A stretch of 64,000 nucleotides of DNA from Panicum virgatum. Its lineage: Eukaryota > Streptophyta > Magnoliopsida > Poales > Poaceae. The notes beneath the pieces were generated by a model. The model saw only the letters and a program-made list of their open reading frames with translations. It did not search any database and was not told where the DNA came from. The position numbers and the translations under genes are program-made. Positions 1 through 11,391 of the stretch are shown piece by piece (position 1 is the stretch's first letter; every line of letters begins with the position of its first letter). The stretch lies in NCBI RefSeq assembly GCF_016808335.1, contig NC_053153.1:21215033-21279032 (forward strand), in the 5' to 3' direction.

Positions 1-1249
1 ACTCAGCACAAAAATTACCAGCTCAACGTGATAGCAATAAAGCATGCCACCCAAATTTTCCAACATTTCTTGACGATCGAGAGCATTCATTTTAACCCTA
101 TAAAAGAAAACAAACAACAATAGATCCACACACATGCACATAGACCATGCACCTGAAAATTTTACAGTGGACTACACATGAAAGGAGTAAGTCACTGCGA
201 ACTTTTCATAAATTTTAGAGCAACAAAACATCTGGTACTAATTACGCTAGCTTAAACACAAACCACATTTTTAGCAGGGGCAAAAGCGACATTTCACATG
301 CACAAGTATTTTTTTCCTCTGAAGTTCTGGATCTAAGAAAACTAACAAAATTTACTTTGCATTTTTAGCATTTTTCTACCTTTTTCTATGAATTAAACAA
401 GGTTTCAGCCTAAACAAATAATTGAAAAAACATAAAAAGGGGGGCTGACAGCCGGGCCCCACCCGCCAGGGAGCCCAGCCCGCCCCCTCCTCTGTTTTGC
501 GCCCGCACGTGCGGCTGACGCGGCCAGATAGCCCGCAGCGGCGCTCCCCGCCGGCGAGGGCCGACCGGCGGCGCTGCGGCGGGGCCCCACGGCCGGGACG
601 GGCAGGCGGGGCCCACGCGCGCGCACAGAACGGCCCCGCGGCGGCGCAACCAGGCCGGGGCGGCGGTGGCTTGCGGCGGCGCCGAGCCGTTCCGGCTACG
701 GCGTGCGCGCGGCGGTGGCGGCGCGGCCACGGCGGCGCGGCTGCGCTGCCGCGGCGGGAGCGCCGGAACCGAGCGGGGAAAAGGTCGGGGAGGTAGGATT
801 GGCTATAGATTGCAAAACTCTTTAGGGATGAGGGTTTCACACTAAGGTGAACCGTAGTTGCACATCTAGATAGCTTGTTTTAGTTTAAGTTTTGTGCAAA
901 CTAGTTGGAGCCATAGGTTAAAATTTTTAGAGAGCCTAATTCACCCCTTCTTTTTTTTAGACTAGACCACTGATCGCTTTAAGGTACCTAAATATACGAC
1001 GTTATCCAACCTAAAAATTAGTCCGTGATCCTAACAAACATGGCAGAACACTGTAGCTGTCGACCCGTAACTTTCGGCTACAGCCAGCCTATCTTACGTA
1101 CAGTGACGCAGTGACCTGGCCTCCATTGACCTGATCGAAGTCATTTTTTTACGTACTCCAGTTTTCCCCAAGCGTGGCCGTCATGGCGTAATCCCCTCCC
1201 TGACCAACCAACCCTGCGTCAGATTACCACCACACTGGTGCTCCACGAG

Positions 1250-1268
1250 CCCCCCCCCCCCCCCCCCC
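1250..1268. repeat. Poly-C homopolymer run
   Basis: An uninterrupted run of about 19 C residues is followed by further short C tracts. Such runs are length-variable and error-prone in sequencing. Confidence 0.9.
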
Positions 1269-1564
1269 ACCCCCACCTACTCCACTCCACACCGGCGACA
1301 GGCGGGGGCCGAACAGCTAACGCATCACGCCGCCGAGAGCCGAAGCGAAGCGAGGAGGAAAGGCGGAGCCGCGGAGGCAGCCAGCGCGATGACGTTGCAG
1401 GGAGAGAGACCGGTGAGGTCACCACCGGGGAGGCGGGGACGGCTTTTCAGGCTGACACCTCCCTCTCCGCTCCGCGCGTGGGAGGGAACACCGGAACAGG
1501 GAAGAAAAAGCTGCTGCCCCGGCAGCATATTCCGCCGCCTGGCGCGCGCGCGCGCCACCCGTCG

Positions 1565-1616
1565 TCGGGCGTCCGAGGAAAAAGCCGCGTTCGGGCGTCC
1601 GAGGAAAAAGCCGCGT
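1565..1616. repeat. 26-bp tandem duplication
   Basis: Two identical, adjacent 26-bp units (1565-1590 and 1591-1616), each starting TCGGGCGTCC, lie inside a GC-rich block. Perfect identity suggests a recent local duplication. Confidence 0.9.
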
Positions 1617-2151
1617 CGCTCTCCGCGGGGCTCGGCGACAGGCAGGCGAGGCGGACTGGCGGAAAGCGAGCCCCGCCCGGCCCCCGGGGAGAAAGATCCC
1701 CGTGCGCGCACCCGCGACTTCTGCGGCATCCGAGATTCCGAGTGCTGCCTCCGTCGCATCTTATCGGATTAGTTTAGAGTGCAGCCAGATACTCCCCGGT
1801 GGCACATACAAGGGTCGCTTTGAGCCTCCAGGCCCTCCACGTATTGGCTTTCTTGATGACTGATTCTCGTAGGTTGCGGGTGCAAATCCAATTGAATGCT
1901 CGCTTTCTTGCGTGTCTTGATCCGTCATCGTCGCTGATAATGTTTGCACCCTTGCACAGACATCGCTAGAATCGGTGCCACTGCCAACGAGAAGTCGAGA
2001 ACCTATCCCTCGAGCTAGCATTGGAAGCTTGGAGCAAGATCCTATGCGACATCCGTACATCATGATCCGTCCTTGTGAATGAAAACAACTTATATTTCAA
2101 AATGGAAAGAAAAGGAGAAAGCAGCCAATATATTATACAACTTCCTCATTC

Positions 2152-2169
2152 CCCGCGCGTTGTCGCGGG
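2152..2169. repeat. GC hairpin CCCGCG-N6-CGCGGG
   Basis: A six-base-pair stem (CCCGCG and CGCGGG) with a six-base loop is followed by very AT-rich sequence. A short GC hairpin beside AT-rich DNA is typical of many Helitron-like ends in grasses, but no convincing CTRR terminus or paired 5' end was found. Confidence 0.35.
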
Positions 2170-2668
2170 ATATTTTATATAATTTTTAATTATGATTTTT
2201 AGATTTAGTCGGGAGAGAATTAAGGGTTGGCCTTTTTTACACGAAGGTAGATTATTCTATAAATTTAATTTAATTTGATAAATAACTGAGCATGATATAT
2301 ACGTGGTTTTCTATGAAATGAAAATTTAAATTATTGAGAAACTAACATAGAACTACAATAAATAAAGCTGGACCCGATCTTTTTAGCTACCGAGGACAGT
2401 AAAATCTGCTTAAAACTTGATTTTAGGAGACAAAAGGAAACATGAGTCTGTTGGGTTCCCTTTCATATGGATGGACCAATATAAGAATTTCATGGCAATC
2501 CAAATGGTGGAAATTTTGCAATGACGTGGATAGCTTGCATGTCAAGAGAAATAACAATTAGTGAGTTGTAGTGGGGAGCTTCTTTATAAGAGTTGTAGAT
2601 AGGATCAGGGTGAAAATGGAAACAGCCGCGAAATTTGAAACAGATATATCGGACGTCACTACGTCAGT

Positions 2669-2998
2669 GCCCCGTTTGGTTTTGATGGCCGGTAATGAAT
2701 AGTAAACTTTGACCGCTTATTACGGTGTCAAACAAAGTCAGTTTACAAAACCAACTCCAGAACCCCCGCGCTAGTGACCCTGAAGAATCTAATGAGGCCT
2801 TTGACCGCGCGATTAGAGGATGGTACTGTAGCATCACTGTAGCAATCATCGATTAATTACCGTCATTAGATTCGTTGCGAAAAGTTGCACCAATCCCTAA
2901 AAAAATTTTGCAAATAGACTTCATTTAGTGCTTCATATATGTGAGATTCTTTTTTCGGGAAGTGTGCGTGCTAGATTTCTAGCGCAACCAAACAAGGC
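2669..2998. mobile_element. MITE upstream of the F-box gene
   Basis: The ends are inverted: the left end reads GCCCCGTTTGGTT and the right end, reverse-complemented, reads GCCTTGTTTGGTTG. The interior has the motifs common to this grass MITE type, such as a CTGTAGCATCACTGTAGCA segment and a degraded ATTAGATTCGT core. It lies directly before the GC-rich leader of the F-box gene, so it may form part of that promoter. No clear target-site duplication was seen. Confidence 0.65.
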
Positions 2999-3199
2999 AA
3001 AACATGGACACCCAGCCACGGTTCACGCAGACGTGCCCGCGACCCGAACCCGACCGGTTTTTAACCCCGCCGGCCGGGACACCCCCCACCCCTGCTCCCC
3101 GCCGCTTCGTTTTCCCGGCCAAGAGAGGGGTGGCGCCGCGCAACCCCAATTCCACCGCCTCCGGCCGCCGTCGCCGCGGCCGGGGACCCCTGCGCCCCT

Positions 3200-3341
3200 C
3201 CTCGGTTGTTTGCTCCGTTCATTTCTTCATCGCCGCTCCCCTCTCGGTCTCCCTTTCCTGGCGGCGACGATTGGGCGAGCGGCGGCGCGATTCGCCACGT
3301 CTTCCTTGGCGGGTCCTTTGCCGGCGACAAGTGCCCACCAG
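3200..3341 (+). other. Putative 5' untranslated exon of the F-box gene
   Basis: This GC-rich leader ends in a good donor (CACCAG|GTATGC, boundary after 3341). The next good acceptor before the coding start is ACAG at 4591-4594, giving a leader intron of about 1.25 kb that ends 14 bases before the ATG. The start of this exon is not determined. Another small non-coding exon inside 3342-4594 cannot be excluded. Confidence 0.5.
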
Positions 3342-4608
3342 GTATGCCCTCCCCTTCTCGCCCCTTCCAGCTGTGCGAAACGGAGCATCCCAATCCCTAA
3401 TGTAAGCTATTTGTATTCGGATCTGACCCAACATGTATTATCTACCTACTAACTTCGATTTTGTTTGCAAAGATTATCGTGCCCTATGCTGGGTCTGCCA
3501 GTGCACATGACCCAAGTGAAATTCGCCGTCAATTTGACATTCCTGGATTTTGTTCCTAGTGATTCTTCTATCCCCGATTGTCAGTTGCGGTTAATTAGAG
3601 TTGCAGTCGAGTGTATGTTCAGCATATTCCCAGTCTGTAGCTGTCTTCAGTAGGGGATCCTCATTTTTTTTTCTTTTTTGGGTCACCTTGATTTTATAGT
3701 TGGATTTTTATTTAAGCTTCTCCCAGCCGATATCTGAAGATGGGTGACTTTTTGCTTGTTTTTATGTTATTAGGAAGGTGTGTTTACATTTCTTCAAGAT
3801 CCTCTGGTTTGTTTTTGTAGAATTCAAACTTTCTCAAGCGAAACTGTATGCACTGGGTTCTGTCTGCTCTCTGCTGGTAAATATATTTTTTTAGTAAGCT
3901 GGTAAATATATTTGCAGGGATGCAAAAGCCTTTGGTTTGATACTCTAAGGATATTTCGGTGTGGGATTAGGGAATAGATAGATGAAATGTTCATATCATA
4001 TTAAATTCTACTGTCTGTCGCTGGCCTACATACCATACATACCGATACCATCCTCACTCCTCAGTAGCAAACATCTTCATATTGTGTTCATGAGATTGAA
4101 GAATGAAGTATCTGTCCCATTTGTTTGGCTTAACCTGCTCCTAGTATCTTTTCTTGTTAAGGTTATTGTGTTAGTGTTACCTTTCTTAAATCCTTACTTT
4201 TGGACCATCTCATAGCAAATCCATAAATGTTTTCTGAAACGAAGAGGAAAAAACATCAACCAAAGATGTTGATAATTTTAATCAATACATTTTGTGGTTA
4301 TTTGGTGGAAGGTACAGTGTTGAAAATTTATTTATTGTTTTTCTACTGCCTACCATGCTATTAGTTGATCCTAAAGATCTCCATAGTCAAGCTAAGTAAC
4401 TGTGTTGATCTTAGAAGTAGAATTTGTGTCCGTGGAACTTATTTTCTGGGAATTTGGCTCTGTGAAGTTTAATTACTTCTATTTGTACATATTATAGCTT
4501 TTGTTTGTTTGTTAAGCTGCTCTTGCAAGGGCAGTAGATTGGGCAGATAGTTTTTACCACTGAATGTATTTAACTATTTTTTGTTCCACTACAGGATTTT
4601 TGTTAAGA

Positions 4609-6004
4609 ATGGGAGAGAATAAATGGATGGGCAAAAGATGGGAGGACATGGACACTGATGTCCTTGTGAAGATATTCAAGGAATTAAATTTGGTTGAGCT
4701 GTCACCAGTATCTCAAGTTTGTCGATTGTGGCGTTCGGCCTGTTCAGATCCACTTATTTGGGGCACTCTTGACTTTGGATTGCTAAAATCTAATTTTATT
4801 CAGACAAGAGCGTCACCATATATTTGGGTTGATGATAGGTCTGACAAGAGACTTGCAAGGATACTACGGGTGGCTATGGCAATTAGCTGTGGGAATGTCA
4901 ATTGCATGATATTCCATTACAATTTGTACATGAGAGATGAGCACCTTCATTTCATTTCAAAAAGGTAAGAAAACCCTTGTACATCAATGCATGGGCACTC
5001 AACTAGTCTAACTTAATCCTGCCAGTTGATTTTGAATACAATAGTTGAACTACATCTTATGGCTTTCTGCACAGATGAATGCTTGTAGTTAGTCTGCAGT
5101 TGAATCGTAAATATGAATGCTATATCCAAAGTAAATATTCTATTTTTGTAAATATTCTTTCATGCATTTTTCTGTTAGCAACTTTGGATAGCTGTTATTT
5201 CAGAGCCATTCAAACTAGAAGGGTTCTAGGGAAGGATGTTAGAGTACACTTAAGTTGAGAATCGGCTCCTTTTTTTTTTGGTACACCAATCTTCTGATTG
5301 TATCTCAAGAAAACTCCTGATGCTTGAGTTTTGTGATCTCTCATTTTTCATTGAAGAGGGCTAACACTTTATAATTTTGCCTGATATCTAGCAGATCTCC
5401 TCACCTAAAACGATTGGTTATGCCAGCATGGAACCGCATAACCAGAGTGGGAATATGCCAAGCTATCCAAAGGTGGCAAGAGCTGGAGTCCTTGACAATG
5501 CCTACCATCGGACATCCTCTGTATATTATGGAAGAGATAGGCAGAAGCTGCAAGAATTTCACAGAACTTAAGGTCATGGGCTCATTTGATCACCAATTTG
5601 CCTTTGCGATTTTGCAATTCCTTCCAAAGCTAAAAGTATTGAGTCTTCGTTGCTCGAAAGTGACCATGGATGCACTGCAGTCTTTACTGCACTCGATGGA
5701 ATATCTTGAGGTTCTGAATATTTCCCACTCCCTGCTGTTGGTCATCGCGGCAAATGGGCGGAAGCAAGTGGTTCATGAGCTGGATGGCCAAATTCTCGAG
5801 AGAGCTTCACGGCTGCGTGAATTCCACTACTGCCAGAGCAGGACGTGCATTGCATGCCAGCGGATGGTGGTGGATGAAGGCATCATGCGCTGGTACAGGT
5901 ACGAGGATTGGTTTTGGCGTCGAGATGAGGTCAGGTCCCTTGACCTGCAAGATTATGGGAAGCTATTTGATGCTGGTTGCGAGAGGTTGACGTCTGTAGA
6001 GTAG
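4609..6004 (+). CDS. F-box/LRR-repeat protein, At3g48880-like
   Basis: The model has two coding exons, 4609-4964 and 5395-6004, giving 321 residues. It uses donor AAAG|GTAAGA and acceptor CAG at 5392-5394. An N-terminal F-box (about residues 6-50) shows the usual pattern: a W-E-D-M-D start, D-V-L-V-K-I-F, then V-C-R-L-W-R and a final W before L-D-F. The rest is leucine-rich, with repeats such as LKRLVMP and LKVLSLR, and a Cys-rich patch near the end (CQSRTCIACQ). F-box proteins link SKP1 of an SCF ubiquitin ligase to substrates, with the LRRs as receptor; the substrate here is unknown. The start is the first ATG after the leader-intron acceptor. The product resembles the Arabidopsis family member At3g48880 in architecture. 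The MAPR gene lies about 2 kb downstream on the same strand. Confidence 0.88.
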
Positions 6005-6424
6005 ATGGTTAAAGCGGGTATAAAACTCGCCTCCTCACTGTAGAAACTTGACCTGGCATTCGTAAAACAGAACATAGCAACCACCGAGTTGTAACCATAG
6101 ATAAATAATATCGGACAATGATGTGGGTGAATGGTGTGTGTGTGTGTGGTGTGTTGGCAGTGCTGTAAATCCAATAATAGCTGGTCATATTTTAATGGGT
6201 TGTGATAGTCTCTATGGTGACTGCAACAATGGTGTGGACCATATGCTTTCAAGTTTCAAATGATGTTGCATGAAACCAATGTACTACCAGCTGGTGTTCA
6301 CGGAGTGGACCCTGACACTATGGGCTGGGTATGGCAGCCTGTGGCTATCATCCAAATGCACCCTTAGTGTTTAAAAAATCAAGTAAAATTGGCAAAAGTT
6401 TACGCACTGATTTTGAATACTTGC

Positions 6425-6551
6425 TTTAACATCCGAAAGTTGGGCTGTGACAGGAAATGGAGGCATAACTCATAAGGAAAGCTACGGGAGGCCAAGTGTA
6501 AACAAAGAATCCGAGTTGGGCTTTAACTCGGATTATTTAACATCCGAAAGT
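6425..6551. repeat. Hairpin flanked by a 16-bp direct repeat
   Basis: The 16-bp sequence TTTAACATCCGAAAGT occurs at 6425-6440 and again at 6536-6551. Just before the second copy is a perfect hairpin: AATCCGAGTT (6508-6517), loop GGGCTTT, AACTCGGATT (6525-6534). It lies between the F-box and MAPR genes and may be the remnant of a small insertion. Confidence 0.6.
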
Positions 6552-6559
6552 ATGTGACA

Positions 6560-7290
6560 CTTGAGTACTTGATTACAAGTACTAGACCTTTGATCTCCCA
6601 TATCAGACGTGCACCGAGTTTCTAGACACGTGCGTTGGCCAGCGGCCATTCCAGTGTACCGAAACAAAGGGACATTAACAACCACAGATGGGCCTGATAG
6701 CTACATTGGAACAACATCACTATTAGGATGGAGAGCTTCCATAGACACTGCTAACTGGTAAACTAAACGAGCAGTATTGAGTATACTTCCAAAAATCTTT
6801 AAAACAATTAATTGTTGGAATGAGGTGTTCTGTGATGGTGTGACTCCGAAGGGCCACAGCCGTAGGCAGGGCAGCCATTCCGTCGGAACGAATGTTCTAG
6901 ACTTCTAGAAGACGTTTTTGGCTGCCGTGCAAAACCGTACCAATTTGTGAACCAAAACTCAGAAAGGGCCTCGCAACACTTCTTATTCGGTAAATGCTTG
7001 TAAACAAAGATTAATGCAGTTACACACTGTTGGCCTGTTCGTAATTCTAGACTTTTCGTTGAATCCTTGCATTCCCAGTTGGCACAAACTCTTGTAAAAC
7101 TCTTGTTTCCAACTTCCAAGTAGATCCTTACCCAAATAGCAATTGTCAAAATGTAATCAAATCGAGGATACAAAGGCAAATTATCCTAGCAATCTTTTCC
7201 ACACAAAAAAAAGAAAAACAGTAGAGGACTCTCGCCTAAACGAGACGGATCGGGGTCCCACTTACATCTGGGCCCTGGATCCGAGGCGAT
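6560..7290. other. Intergenic spacer, no gene seen
   Basis: This is the spacer between the F-box gene and the MITE in the MAPR promoter. A minus-strand open frame at 6808-7179 has no recognisable domain or splice context and was not accepted. Confidence 0.5.
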
Positions 7291-7297
7291 CCGATTA

Positions 7298-7666
7298 GAG
7301 CAAGTATTATGAGGCTTACTCAGCGGGCGAAATAGTTCTCCACGTCAGACGGATCCTAGCTGGAGGGAAGAGAATTGAGGAGAGAGAGTAAAGCGGGCGG
7401 ATACTGAGTCGCCCGGCTGAAACGGGACGCCCGAGGCCATACCGCCCGCTTACAGCCCGCAGCGGGCGAAACAGCCGGCTCTTTCTTCCGCATCTCGATC
7501 CCGTGCTCCTCCGTCCCATGCTGACATTAATTGCTTTGATGTTTCAATCAGCCAGTGTACCAACCGGCTTATAGCCAACCCATTATATGGGAAAGCTTTT
7601 AGAGCTCGGCTAAGTGACATGGCAATGACTTTCAGCCAGCTGCCGGCTGGGTTATAATTCTTGCTC
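7298..7666. mobile_element. Tourist-like (PIF/Harbinger) MITE in the MAPR promoter
   Basis: This 369-bp element has terminal inverted repeats (left GAGCAAGTATTAT; right, reverse-complemented, GAGCAAGAATTAT) and a perfect 3-bp target duplication TTA (7295-7297 and 7667-7669). TTA duplications are typical of PIF/Harbinger elements. It has no coding capacity. Its right end is about 155 bp before the MAPR TATA box. Confidence 0.85.
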
Positions 7667-7822
7667 TTACCCAAGATTCTAGACCTCGAGATCTCCGCTG
7701 CACCCCAGCAGCCCGGGCCAATGTTCTCACTGAATTCACGGACCCACTCGTCATACTCAGACAGAGCTACCTACGCCACTTCTGACGCTCCCGGAAAGGG
7801 CTCACGCCTTTCCCCCTTCGCT

Positions 7823-7830
7823 TTATAAAA
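7823..7830 (+). promoter_or_regulatory. TATA box of the first MAPR gene
   Basis: TATAAAA, within CTTTATAAAAGC, lies about 170 bp before the ATG and is followed by a C/T-rich leader. Transcription would start near 7855. Confidence 0.65.
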
Positions 7831-7999
7831 GCTGCGGATATTTTGCACCGCCTCCTCTGTCGTCTGTCCTCTCCCTTCCCCAGCAGCGCGAAAAGACGAG
7901 ACTACCCCGCTGCCCCGAAGTCAGAGTGGGGACTCGGGGAGAGGGGGATAGGGTAGCGCATCGTCGTCGCTCCGGTCGCCGGCGAGCAAGCAGGCAGCG

Positions 8000-10438
8000 A
8001 TGGCGGTGGCGGAGCTGTGGGAGACGCTGAAGCAGGCGATCTTCGCGTACACGGGGCTGTCCCCGGTGGCCTTCTTCACGGCCATCGCGGTGGCGGCCGT
8101 GCTGTACCACGTCGTGTCGGGGCTCTTCGCGCCCCCGCCCCCGCCGCCGCCGCGCCCGCGGGAGGTGCCCGAGGCGGAGCCGCTCCCGCCGCCCGTGCAG
8201 ATGGGGGAGGTCTCCGAGGAGGAGCTCCGCCAGTACGACGGGTCCGACCCCAAGAAACCGCTCCTCATGGCCATCAAGGGCCAGATCTACGACGTCACCC
8301 AGAGCAGGTCTGTTCCTTGCACCAAAACCCCAAAAATATTTTCAGCTACCCGATTCTACTGTAGCCGAATCAGTGTATGATTTTTCTATCGATTAGATCG
8401 TATACAAAGAACGGCCGACACTAGTTGCTGTATGATTGTTGATGAGGTCGCACAATCAGCTGGTTTTGCCATGTAGTTAGTACCATGTGGGTGAGCTGGC
8501 TGAGTAGTGGCTACCGTTTTTTTTAGCTTGTAGCGATCTGAGTTATCAAATTCGCGTTGAGAAACTTTTTAGAATTCGTGTCCCAATTTTTCAGGCAACT
8601 GTAGCTTAGTCGTTTCCGATGATTGGAGTGATTCGGGTGTTAAATTTACTTGAATTTCTATGAAGCAATTGAATGCTTTGTCGTATTCGAGGTCTTTGAG
8701 CTTGTCCTTTCCATCTACCTGGCTAATGGGAGGAATCTAGGGTCTCCTTGAATGTTTTGTTGCAGTCCATGTTTCAGTTGCATGGACGGCATCGATCAGG
8801 AGAAAGAAGATACGGAAACTACCAATTAATTGCAATGTTGTTTGTTAGTGATGATTTGCCATTTTGATGATTTGTAATGTTTGTAACCGCTTCGTATTTC
8901 AGCCCATCGAGGTCAAAACATCGGTATTTACAGAACATGATCATGCAAACTGGTTTGATTGATTACTATTTGTGTAATATGAATTGGCACTTTGGTTAGC
9001 TAGGGGTAAAAAACTGTAGTGGGTGGAAAGTTAAGGTGTGTGCATGGCAGGCTCATAGCGAACCTTTGGGCCTTGACATCAATTGCCTAATGTTTGTTGG
9101 GGTGGCTTTCGCTGACTTTTTCTTTGCACAAGCTTTGGATATTTATAAAGCTTGATATATAATTATTTGGATACTTGATTAGAATCTTTTGAGCACCAGT
9201 TGACTGTATGCCATCTGGGAGCTTTGGAGTTGCAAATGTCAAGTATATTTGGTAGCGATTGCCTGATTGAATATAGGTATCCGATGCTCATAATAAACGA
9301 CAATACCAAAAGTTTAGCAAGCTACCAGCTGTGCCTGAAGAACCTGGGTGCCATTGTTGCTTCTGTAGACTGTACCTTGAATTATTTCCCTGACTAACTA
9401 GAAAGATAGTTTTGTGCCATAAGAAGGTTTTATCGTATGATTGAATGTGTGGTTTTGTACTTGGAGGTGAAATTATCTTCTAAAATTGTAAAATATCCGA
9501 AACCTAAAAGGATTGTGGTATGTTTACTTGTAAAGTTCTGATTCAATGGGAGATCAGGAAGGTGCTGAAGCCACTATCACTGTATGCTTTTCAGTCAGCA
9601 CTGGAAGAATTAGTGAGAGTTGTTTTTCTGTCTGTTCCTTCATTCTGTAGTATTTCTGTGGTTAGGAACAACAATGGAATAAGATATGTGATATCACTTA
9701 TCTATCCCTTGGTTTGCGAGATGCAGTTGCTGGTGTAGCCATATCTTGTGGGTGGATGATGGTATTTTAGAAATTCTTGGATCTGTTGTATTATATGCGC
9801 GTCTATCTTCAAATGGACACATGCTTTGACAATCACAATCATTTATCTATTGCATCACTGTCCATGCAAAGCACATGTACCTTTTTAGGTGAGGGGTCAT
9901 TTTCCATGATGCATGCCTACTGTACTTAAGAATAGCTGTGCTAATTTTGATCAGTTGTGAATTAATTTGTATCCAGAAATGTGTTGGTGAAGCTATCTTT
10001 CGCATCAGTTTTTTCTTTCTTCCTTTTACTTACAATATTACATTATGTAATTATATTGTTTATTTTACGGCTGTATGCAGAATGTTCTATGGACCTGGTG
10101 GACCGTACGCTCTATTCGCTGGTAAAGACGCCAGCAGGGCCCTAGCCAAGATGTCCTTCGAGCCAGAGGACTTAACCAGCGACATCTCTGGCCTTGGTCC
10201 CTTTGAGCTGGACGCCCTGCAGGACTGGGAATACAAGTTCATGAGCAAGTACGTGAAAGTTGGTACCGTCAAGAAGACTGTCCCCGTTGAAGATGGAAAC
10301 ACCGCAAGCACAGCTGCTGCTGAAACCAGTGAGACCGCACCCAAGGCACCAGCAACTGAGGAGAAGCCGAGGGAGGTAGCTGCGGAGGAAGTGAAGGAGA
10401 AGGAAGCTGCCGCTGACGAAGGCGCCAAGGAGAGCTAG
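8000..10438 (+). CDS. MSBP: Membrane steroid-binding protein (MAPR family)
   Basis: Two exons, 8000-8307 and 10081-10438, give 221 residues, close to the known plant MSBP length. Donor GCAG|GTCTGT and acceptor TGCAG join in phase at an arginine codon. Residues 21-43 form one N-terminal membrane anchor, followed by a proline run (45-51). A cytochrome b5-like heme/steroid-binding domain follows (about 69-166), with conserved RQYDGSDP, KGQIYDVT, FYGPGGPYALFAGKDASRALA and the DWEYKF segment. The tail is Ala/Glu/Lys-rich. Family members sit in the ER or plasma membrane and bind heme or steroids; Arabidopsis members also hold lignin P450 enzymes and negatively regulate brassinosteroid signalling. 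The tandem neighbour at 11392 is a diverged copy sharing the exon junction in the b5-like domain. The 1.77-kb intron holds no clear transposon. Confidence 0.95.
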
Positions 10439-10679
10439 AGTGACTCAGAGCTCCAGCGGATGCAGCAAATAAATGGACATGGTCCCGCTGGGTTCGTGTC
10501 AGGGCACTGCCATCCTCTCCTATTAGCGACATAGGCTGTGTAATTTGGATATGTAAACTTGACCAGCGCCATGGCCCTACTTTGCTTTATATTATTATTA
10601 TTATCAGACGTCATTGTTGGTTTGGAGTACAAAGGCATCCAGTTGTGCAATCCCTTCCTCAGTTAATATACTTGTTTTA

Positions 10680-11390
10680 GTACTCTATGTTGCAGTTGCA
10701 TGCGTTGCGTTTTCTTCCCCTCCCCATATGAGCACAGAAGTAGCATCTAATTTCTTCTATCTCCTCACCCATTTCGTATCCTAGGAAAGAAAAAGAAAAA
10801 TCCTTGTGGTATCGGTTCCTTGCGAGATTCCACCCACATGGGGTGTGCTGTGGAAATCTTCTTGTCAGCAAACTGATTTACTTTTTTTTAAGACTATTTG
10901 CTTTTCTTTTTTTTTGACCCGCAGCAAGACTGAGGGTGGGTCAAAGCCATGTGTTCAAAGGGCTTGAATGGCATGGGAAAGTTGATGTTTGGTATGGGAG
11001 CCTTGTCAATTCTCAACATAAATAGAGCGGCCTCTATTTGAAATTTGATATAGTAGTAGTAGTAGATATTGACAATGACAATGATGGGGGCGTTCCTTGG
11101 TAAAATCAGTACAGTTTCTCGTAGATTTCTACGCTTGCCCCCGTGCAGTGTTGCCAAAGTTCTTGGCACTACTTATACTTGCCTGAAATTCTCAGTAGAT
11201 ATATTTTCTTTTGATGCCAATGTTTTCTGTGAACATATGAATCAGTATATTTTTCTCTAACTAACTAACTAACTAATGAGCACATCAGCACAAAGAGTGT
11301 GAACAGGAATTACGTGAGCGATGCTGTCTCTGTTTAATTAAACAAGAGAAAGGGCGTCTCCAGCTGGCAGCAAGTGTTCCGTGGTCACTA
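10680..11390. other. Spacer between the tandem MAPR genes
   Basis: There is no gene here. It contains simple repeats: a TAG trinucleotide run near 11050-11065 and a CTAA tetranucleotide run at 11259-11275. A perfect palindrome GTTTAATTAAAC lies at 11333-11344, about 50 bp before the ATG of the next gene. No clear TATA box was seen. Confidence 0.5.
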
Positions 11391-11391
11391 A

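Larger units (their letters stand above)
1..2640. other. Intergenic region without a supported gene
   Basis: I see no gene here. Positions 1-430 are AT-rich. Positions 430-790 form an abrupt GC-rich block whose open frames on both strands are compositional and low in complexity. Positions 1210-1760 are a second GC-rich block with a C homopolymer and a 26-bp tandem duplication. From 2090 onward the sequence is AT-rich again. The GC-rich frames have no recognisable domain or clear splice sites. The block at 430-790 resembles in style the GC-rich part of the LTR-like unit at 60890-61500, but I cannot claim homology by eye. Confidence 0.5.

Noticed and set aside
376..840. Long open frames on both strands of the GC-rich block
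   Set aside because: Low-complexity Ala/Arg/Pro frames in overlapping registers, no domain and no splice context; a composition effect.
1238..1777. 179-codon plus-strand frame
   Set aside because: Begins in a poly-C run without a clear ATG context, overlaps an opposite frame of similar length, and shows no domain.
2152..2169. Helitron 3' end
   Set aside because: The hairpin fits but no CTRR|T terminus or TC 5' partner could be placed.
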